This document shows positions 56,846 to 64,000 of a stretch of DNA of 64,000 bases, in pieces (within the stretch, counting starts at the first letter, position 1; every line of letters begins with the position of its first letter). The translations under genes and the position numbers were made by a program. The DNA comes from Petrosia ficiformis (taxonomy: Eukaryota; Porifera; Demospongiae; Haplosclerida; Petrosiidae). Below the pieces are notes generated by a model. That model saw nothing but the letters and a program-made list of their open reading frames with translations, did no database searches and had not been told where the DNA came from. The DNA is taken from assembly GCA_947044365.1 (NCBI GenBank), contig OX345639.1, positions 9,051,718 through 9,115,717 of the forward strand, in the 5' to 3' direction.

Positions 56846-57090
56846 TCTCGCTCCCGAAACAGAATGGCAACTGCGAATGCGCACACGTGTTTTATACACC
56901 TAATCGGGATTACGTAATTCATTATTTTTAGGGCTGTATTGCTATGGTTGTAGGATTGTCTTATTTGACCATCATGGTTTACTATGATTTGACCTAGTAT
57001 GCACCAGTCCAGCCTTGTTCACATTATATTGTACAGGTTTTCTATACTAAGACCAATCAATGTAAAATTCTTTTGACAACTACCACAGAT

Positions 57091-57216
57091 CTGAAGAGAG
57101 TGCTGTACCTAGCTTTTGTTAGATCTAGAGTGTTCTATTGTTCTCAGTTGTGGAGGACATGTCTGATTAAGGACATTGCCAAATTAGAAAGCATTCAACG
57201 TTGCCCATTTAAGTTT
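57091..57216 (+). pseudogene. Non-LTR retrotransposon fragment (C-terminal RT region)
   Basis: An open stretch encodes LKRVLYLAFVRSRVFYCSQL followed by W-R-x-x-L-I-K-D-I-x-K-L-E-x-I-Q-R. This is the typical thumb-region signature of LINE/RTE-like reverse transcriptases just before R-R-A-T-K. Only about 42 codons remain. Confidence 0.7.
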
Positions 57217-57269
57217 GAGGTCATTGTGAATGTGAACAGAATTTAATATAGGTAATTAGCTTGAAATGA

Positions 57270-57459
57270 GCATTGTTCATGTTCTGTTGTATACATTTTC
57301 TATACTAACAATCAATGGAAAATTCTTTCATGCTGTACTGTACAACCCCTCAAGATTATGTAATTAGTAATTACATAATCCAGAGGAGGTGTACAGCACG
57401 AAAGAATTTTCCATTGATTGTTAGTATAGAAAACGTATACAACAGAACACGAACAATGC
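57270..57459. repeat. Imperfect foldback, about 95-bp arms, almost no loop
   Basis: Arms 57270-57366 and 57368-57459 are complementary with a few mismatches and indels, centred on GATTATGTAATTAGTAATTA. The TTTCTATACTAACAATCAAT motif recurs a third time, degenerate, at 57036, on the other side of the RT fragment. Confidence 0.8.
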
Positions 57460-58204
57460 TGGACTGGTCAATGCATCATTTCAAGAATGATTTTCTATTC
57501 TTAATTTGAATTTCTCAGCTTCTTAGCCCTGAAAGTTGTAACAGGTGTTGAACTTTAGCCCTGAACATTCAACAACTTGTAACAGGTGTTAAATTTTCAG
57601 GGCTGTTTTGTTTACTTAACATTATCATGTGAAGCCAACAGCAAGAATACAGTTGTCTTAGATGGTAACTGAGAAGTTGAGCAATTTAAAAGTAGGAATA
57701 CTGAGACAAGCATTCTTCAATGATGCAGTCGGCTTTGTTCATGTCGTATTGTATAAGTTAATCATTTTTTATTATGATATATATATATTATAAAATTATC
57801 CCTAATTTATATATAACAATTATATAATTTAATTAGTTTAGTATAGCCATAGCACAAGTTCCTGAGATACAAATGATTCCATAAAGGTTCCATCCTGTTT
57901 TTTCAGTATTCAGGGCATAGAATTTGAACTGAGACCAGTTATTTGTGTAATAATTAAATGTAACTTGATGCCTCAGTAAATATAAAAATGACTTTTCTTC
58001 TGCCAGTCTCATAATGTATACTACTTCCCGGCATTTATTATGCTTGTAAATCAAAAATTATGACAATAAAAAATATTGTACATCATCAGATATTATATAG
58101 GGATTTTATAAAGCAGCACCGCGGAGCGGAAGTAAAATTAATTTAAGCATTGGTAACCGCCCCCAATATGGCCGGCGCGCCCAATTTGTAATGCAGCTGC
58201 AGAT

Positions 58205-61200
58205 ATGATTCTACTCAAGAGTTTCATTTCTTTTACAGACTGCTTCTTCTTCATACTTCTTACAACTACATTCTCTGAATTAGTGGAGGACTTTAATTTT
58301 TATACCAATCTCCACATGAATTTGATGCAGTGTACTGTCAACATCGAACTCCAGTACTTTAACTTATCAACTGATTATGCACTGATCCAGGTCACAGATT
58401 AGTATATGTGTATTAAGTATGTATATAGAATCATGCAATTATAATATATGAATTTTTTTCTTTGAATAGTACACTGACTCAAATGTAATCTTCACAAAAC
58501 CTGTAATCCACATATATACCATTCCACATCAATGGGTAATTGAAACAACTATTCAACATCATTACATAGCTATGGGAGAGGAGATCTCAACTGAGACTTG
58601 GATGGTTCCTCTACCAGACTATATCATCATCAATAATGAAACGTGCATTAGAACCATTGTTGAAAATATACAGTTGGATAATATTTACATCAGAGCTGCT
58701 AGGTATGTTGCGAATACTTCAACTTAGTTTCAGTAAATTCATTATTGATTTTGTTATTGAGAAAAGAACACTTTATAACAAAAGAAAGACCTCATCAAAC
58801 AAATAATAATTATATTTTTCTCACACAGCAATCTCCATTGTAATGGTAACTGCTTACATTCTGATAATAACATGCCAGATTCTTGTACAGGTATAGTCTA
58901 CTATATTTTGTTTTAATTTATAATGCATTTTTCTGTTATTGGAACTCAGTATTTTAGTTTTAAACATCGTCTTATTTTTTATCTAACAGGACTCGTAGAT
59001 ATATGTGAAGAGTTGGATATTAGTAGTAATATGAATACTGTTGTTGCCATCATACAAATAAATGAACTGTTTTACATAAGAAAATATTATGAAGGTACTG
59101 TAAAATTATAATAATAGTAGTAAAACTAATAATCAGTGCATTTTAAATATGATTTAATTACAAAAAACCAAACTCCTGAATTTCACAGCTAATCAAAGCA
59201 ATAATTTATAGCATAATTCATTCACGTTCACCTTGTCCTCAGAAATAATATTCATAACTTTAGTTTGAAATGACCAACAATTATTTTCCTGCACCATTTT
59301 CATATAATTATCCTTTCTGTTCTTTTTTGTGTATTTCAAACAAATTTCAATCCACACTGCAAACATTAAATTGTTAAAATAAAATACAGTTGTTGTAAGG
59401 AATAAATTTGAATCTAGTTTGTCGTACAGGTTGTTGTGGATACATGCACGATGCACCAAGTATAAAATGTACACTAGAATGTTAAATTATGTGTTTGCAG
59501 ATTTCCAAACCATTTTGTTGGCCAAATACAATCACTCGAAGTGGTAAATCAATTGTATGAAATATGACATCACCCTAAAATTACACTGCATGGTTCAGTT
59601 AATTGGTTACAAAGTAGTTATAGCATTAGTAGCTGAACAACCAACTAAATGTTAAATCCTTGCAACTGTACTGACCAATAAAATAACAATTTTGTGTTTG
59701 CAGTACATTGCTTTATTATCGAGTTACAATATAATCATGTGTTAACTTTATGATGTTAAACTAAAAATTAATAGTGTACTTCAATGTTTATCCAGACGAT
59801 ACAACATGGAGCACACCGACACTACTTCCAAACTGCATTCCAAAAGCCACTCATCTCAAACTTGCTCTCAAACTTCAATGGAGTATGATAAGTAATGATA
59901 CCTCTAGCATGTGTGTACCTTTTCTACCAAGACAAGTAATTACTGTTTCAAGAAATGAGATATTTATCATTGGTAATGGACTATTGTACAGGTAAGTTAA
60001 ATGCTAAATTCATAATACTGAAAAATGCTGGTAGTCACTGGGAATCAAACCCAGGGCCACTGACCTTGGCCACCAGTGCTCTACGTACTGAGCTAGGACA
60101 ATAATTTTTAATATCATATTTGTGTACACACATCTATACACAAACCAGTTCCAACACAGATGACAGTTATTTCTCGTTGAAATTTCATTCTGAGATAAAC
60201 ATTACATGCTTTGATATAATGAGAATAGAAGGAGGTCAATATGTATTTCTAGTTGAATCTAATCAAGTAAGTTACTATTACAATATTGATATAATTATAA
60301 ATAGTATGCTTGATGACTGACTCTTTATGTAGACACAGTGGTTATACTATGGCCTTGTGGGTACTGGAGAGCTAGTACAGATTAATTCTGTGACTTTTGA
60401 TCTTATTCTTTCTCATTGGAACTCAACACTACAAGATATTTCATCATTACATTGGAACAATACAGAAATATTGTATATGGTATGTTAATAGCATGTTTAT
60501 TCATGTTTCTAGCTATTTCACTTAAATACACACTTGATTCCCTCTAGCAAATAAAAGGAAATATATCACTTCCTGTTCCTCTTTTGACCCTTATAAAAGA
60601 AACCTGGCTGACATATAACTCATCGTTCTCTCATCCACTCTCTGTTCCTTTTTCACCATCTCCATTCTTCTACACTCCATTTCATGAACTACTCAATCCA
60701 TCTAACTTCTCCATTACGTATTACTATCAATGTCCCTACACATCAGTGACTGTTGTCTCGCCTATATGTTCATTATATACACGTACAAAGCTGCATGTCA
60801 ATAACACTGGTAACTGGAGTCTTCTCAACCAGGCATACAAGGATTGCAATACCCATGTTGACTGGTTGCCAGAGAATATTTATCTACCACAAGCAGGATC
60901 TTTTAAATTTACATTAAATTACAGTTTGCAATTGTTAGGTGAGAAAATGTATTGTTATATTCGATATTAATGATATTTATTAACTAGATGAGAAAACTTT
61001 GTATTTATCTATTAAAATGACCTTACTTGATGTACTTGAGCTGTCAATTAATGAATCATGGGAACCAGTGAATAATACTAAGTCATACCAAGTTCTGTAC
61101 AATTACACATAGTACATTTGATGTAATGTAATATACATGTACATTTTTATAGATTTTGTTGAGGGAGGCTATTCAACATGATTCAATGTCTCAAGTACAA

Positions 61201-63670
61201 TCCGGCCATCATATTGCTGTGACAAAAGTGTCAATGCAGGTTAGATAATCTTAATGTAATGGTAATCAATAGATAATGTATTTTACTGTTTTAGATGTGG
61301 AATGCTGGCATAGCTTGTGTTGATGATAAATATGGACCTATGAAGGTTTTTATCCCAGTAAGTTTGTGTCTGTGTCTGTGTGTGTGTCTGTCTGTCTGTG
61401 TCTATGTGAGTCTGTGTCTATGTCTGTGTGTCTGTCTGTGTCTGTCTGTGTCTATGTGTGTCTGTGTCTGTGTGAGTGTTACTAAAATGTTAATATTCTC
61501 TTTTCACTACAGAGTTTTTTTGAGACAACAGTGAGGCTAGGATGTCCTCCTGGTCTAAGGTTTCTATTTGATGAAATAGAGTCTTTGGGTGGTCATAACC
61601 AATATTGCAAACAACACACAAACTTAACTTGTTATTACTTTGAAAATGGTAAGAAAAATCATGTAATTATATATATTAGCTTTGATGGTATTAACCTTGC
61701 TTGGCATGTGTAGTGCATTTTAAGTGTAGTACATTCCAGTCATAGAGTGTTTAGATTTTAGTTTGGTACGATCAATGAAATACTATGTAGAGTAATTATT
61801 AGACTATACTTATCAATTGATTTAAAAAAATAAAATTTGAAAGTGAACATTTAACATATTACTATGTGAATGATTGAATGAATCTATTAACAATACTATT
61901 AATGATAAAACATTCACTGCCTTTGGCAGCATTAATCTAGGCAAGCGTACTCCGTTTTAAGTGTAGTATGTTCCATGCGTATTACATTCTTAGTCTATTA
62001 CAATTTCAGTGTAGTACAGCTATTGACATACTATATAGAATTAGATAATGAATGATATAAATTAAAAATTTAATGTTAAAGTGCACACAATTAATTACGC
62101 AGTGCTTAAAATTACAATTACGCAATGATGCTATTATCTAAAAACATGTTCCAGTGTTTATGAGAATAATTTATAATTGGTTATAACATTCTCACAACTT
62201 CATACATACTATGTACATTTCAAATATATTCGTTCATTCGTCCAGAATTTCATCCAGTGTTTAAAGTACTGGACGAAGTCACTGGTAAACTGGACACCTA
62301 CCTTGGAATGTATACCTTGAGAGTAATAGCTGGAGGTGTGACTATTAGCGATATGACAAGATTTGACCCGGATACTAATATGTATGTATGGTATCAAATA
62401 GAAGCAAAGTTAAATAATTATATTTATTAACCTTTTCAGCGAAAGAACCATTTGGACACCTTCAGATGAATTAGCTAATGAAACAGTGTTTGACTATACA
62501 CACAATGGAATACAGTAAGCCATTATCAATCTATAATGACACAATTATTATAGATATTGTGTATCTATCCATCAGGTGGTTATGTAACTCACAAAGTCCA
62601 TGCAGTGAGATCATACCAGACAATGGCCCATCTCCAGAATATTACCTTCTTCTTGAGGCTTCTAACATGTGAGAAACTATAAATGCTGCATTACAGTATT
62701 GTATATGCAGACTACAAATTTAATTGTAATCTTGTAGTAGTATACCAATTAGCAACATTTTTATATATATTTATGACTGGATCACATCTCACATGGCCCA
62801 AGCAACCGGTCACGCATAATGTTTTTTGCATTCTATTTATGAAGTTTCAGTATGAAAATCAATGTCTTTGTTGAATTGTGTTTTTTTTTTGCTGTAGGGG
62901 TGTTGGAGTGAATGATTCATACTGTAATTTCACAGTGCGATTCATGATTCGAATTCACGGAATTGGAATGGGTCTTTTGAGTGTTGTGTTGAGTTTTGTG
63001 GTGAGTTATATCTTTACAATACAAACAATGTCATGTTTTTATATTCTTCTTCCAGCTATCAATAGTACTGTTCAGTATGATGTTAGCTGGTGGATTCTTC
63101 TTATGGCATTGGAAAATAAGACTCCTCTACTATAGAGATGTAGCCAAAGAGAAGACCAAACTTAAAATTCATGAAATATCAGAACATGTGAGAGAACTGA
63201 TAATAAGACATAGAGAAAGTGTAAGAGAAGAGGAGTCCAGAAATTCAATACATGATGAAGGTAGCTAGCTATCCTATGATGTTGTATTATAATTATGTTA
63301 ATAATAGACCTATCCTGCCACTTGAATTATTAAGTAAAAGTCATTCACGTTTACCTTGGCCTCAGAAAAATGTTTATATAATCTTAGTTTGGAATGATCA
63401 TCGATCATTTTACTCTCACTATTTTTCATAAATATCCTTCCCATTCTTTATTGTATACGGTTAAATTTCGAACCATTGTTTCATTATTGAGTTATAGTAT
63501 AATCATGTATTAACCTTATGACATTAAACTATACACTAGAGTACAGCAGACATTTTCAGATAAAATGTAAAAAGTAATAATGACATAATTTTACATTATA
63601 TTTATATCACCTGTTCACAAATTGAAGTCAATAATTAATTGTTTCTCCTACTCTAGGTGATGAACTATAG
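58205..63670 (+). CDS. CATSPERG: CatSper channel auxiliary subunit gamma homologue (18 exons)
   Basis: Accessory subunit of the sperm flagellar Ca2+ channel CatSper. Exons: 58205-58390, 58470-58702, 58829-58890, 58990-59094, 59796-59991, 60149-60266, 60333-60479, 60548-60938, 60988-61091, 61153-61239, 61295-61357, 61513-61648, 62246-62381, 62440-62514, 62576-62668, 62898-63000, 63056-63260, 63657-63670; in phase, 817 aa. Signal peptide, large glycosylated ectodomain, one TM helix at about 735-762, short basic tail ending EGDEL. The C-terminal ectodomain matches [72 protein letters not shown]. It is shorter than human (1159 aa), so an N-terminal portion may be absent or missed. The donor after 61091 (GTTCTG) and at 58390 (GTCACA) are weak. 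Confidence 0.86.
59217..59765. mobile_element. MITE family A interrupted by a nested element
   Basis: The left half is 59217-59354 and the right part starts at 59706 (CATTGCTTTATTATCGAGTT). Other family copies read AATCCATTGCTTCATTATTG without a break, so the insertion site is exactly defined. Confidence 0.75.
59355..59705. mobile_element. Nested 351-bp insertion with CACTGCAAACA inverted ends
   Basis: Begins CACTGCAAACATTAAA and ends TTTTGTGTTTGCAGTA, inverted termini over about 10 bp, inserted into the family A MITE. No coding capacity. In CatSper gamma intron 4. Confidence 0.65.
60027..60100 (-). pseudogene. tRNA-like sequence (SINE head or tRNA pseudogene)
   Basis: On the minus strand: D arm GCTC-AGTACGTA-GAGC, a five-pair anticodon stem with loop GGCCAAG, and a perfect T arm CTGGG-TTTGATT-CCCAG. 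The acceptor arms do not pair and position 33 is not T, so it is not a functional tRNA. In CatSper gamma intron 5. Confidence 0.6.
61363..61476. repeat. TGTCTG/TGTGTC microsatellite
   Basis: Runs of GTGTCTGTGTCTATGTG between CatSper gamma exons 11 and 12. Confidence 0.85.
63338..63545. mobile_element. MITE family A, last CatSper gamma intron copy
   Basis: Contains CATTCACGTTTACCTTGGCC and AATCATGTATTAACCTTATG. The right end is lost at AAACTATACACTA. Confidence 0.7.
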
Positions 63671-64000
63671 TGATTGAAAGGAACCATAGTTTTAATGATT
63701 ATAATCATATTTGTAGTTGAAACAACTTTATTGTGTTTGTCAATATCAATGATAATCCTTACTACTCACTAGGCAGTATAGGGAACTTTCAGATTCAAAG
63801 GATCGGTCATGATTGAAACAATATTTATCTAGAATATATATACTAGATGGATTTGTAGAGAATGAAATTCTGTGGTAGGATGAAACGATAATAGGTGATC
63901 ACCATCCCATTTGATTGAAGAGGAAAAAATGAACTTTGCTATATAATTATATAAAATCACAAGTATGCGAGTGTATGCGCATTGCGGTGACAAGATGAAG
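63671..64000. other. 3' flank of CatSper gamma
   Basis: 330 bp, AT-rich, no gene or repeat recognised; the last 40 bp (GTATGCGAGTGTATGCGCAT) are slightly GC-richer and could be the edge of another promoter. Confidence 0.4.

Larger units (their letters stand above)
56846..58204. other. Intergenic region with retrotransposon scrap and foldback
   Basis: 1.36 kb without a host gene. It contains the RT fragment 57091-57216, the foldback 57270-57459, two GTAACAGGTGTT(G/A)AA units at about 57539 and 57581, and a GC-rich block at 58115-58200 just before the CatSper gamma start. Confidence 0.55.

Noticed and set aside
60027..60100. Functional tRNA gene
   Set aside because: D and T arms are good, but the acceptor stem does not pair and U33 is absent, so it is a tRNA-derived relic.

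Overview
The window comes from an intron-rich, gene-dense, AT-rich animal genome. The gene set is metazoan: CLPTM1, RRP36, ALKBH1, a sororin-like cohesin protector, an OVCA2-type hydrolase, RPAP1, a TTLL15-like ligase, immunoglobulin-domain receptors and a CatSper gamma subunit. Short intergenic gaps, many short GT-AG introns, sponge-like Ig receptors and pervasive TACATGTACA microsatellite suggest an early-branching marine animal, most likely a demosponge. That placement is inference from gene content and style, not from a marker gene.

Layout. 1-9229 (+): the 3' part of CLPTM1, with introns swollen by microsatellites and small transposons. 9827-10330 (+): a small unrecognised three-exon gene. 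10664-13679 (-): RRP36. 13760-15705 (+): ALKBH1, head-to-head with RRP36 across 80 bp. 15890-17351 (-): sororin-like gene, head-to-head with the intronless OVCA2-like hydrolase (17465-18109, +). 18828-20855 (-): SR-related RRM protein whose ATG appears to be split by an intron; it diverges from a four-pass TMEM179-like gene (21044-23518, +). 23710-32078 (+): RPAP1 in 28 exons. 32358-36645 (-): TTLL15-like ligase in 15 exons. 36809-39290 (-): two tandem intronless Ig-domain receptors with ITIM-like tails. 40604-42217 (-): intronless F-box protein. 43811-48610 (-): serine carboxypeptidase lacking a visible C-terminal exon. 50824-56845 (-): two tandem L-amino-acid-oxidase-like flavoenzymes. 58205-63670 (+): CatSper gamma in 18 exons.

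I assembled exon models by reading GT/AG boundaries, keeping phase consistent across every junction, and comparing with family sequences known to me; no alignment was run. Spans listed as CDS cover first to last coding base, with exons in the evidence text.

Most genes are housekeeping (rRNA processing, RNA polymerase II assembly, nucleic-acid demethylation, cohesion, membrane-protein handling) and are not obviously co-regulated beyond shared divergent promoters. The accessory part, 36.8-57 kb, holds the less ordinary material: paired Ig receptors, duplicated flavoenzymes with stretches of identical DNA, a 119-bp reverse-oriented copy of F-box coding DNA, a perfect 138-bp inverted repeat, and several non-autonomous transposon families, including hAT remnants that keep the transposase C-terminal dimerisation motif.
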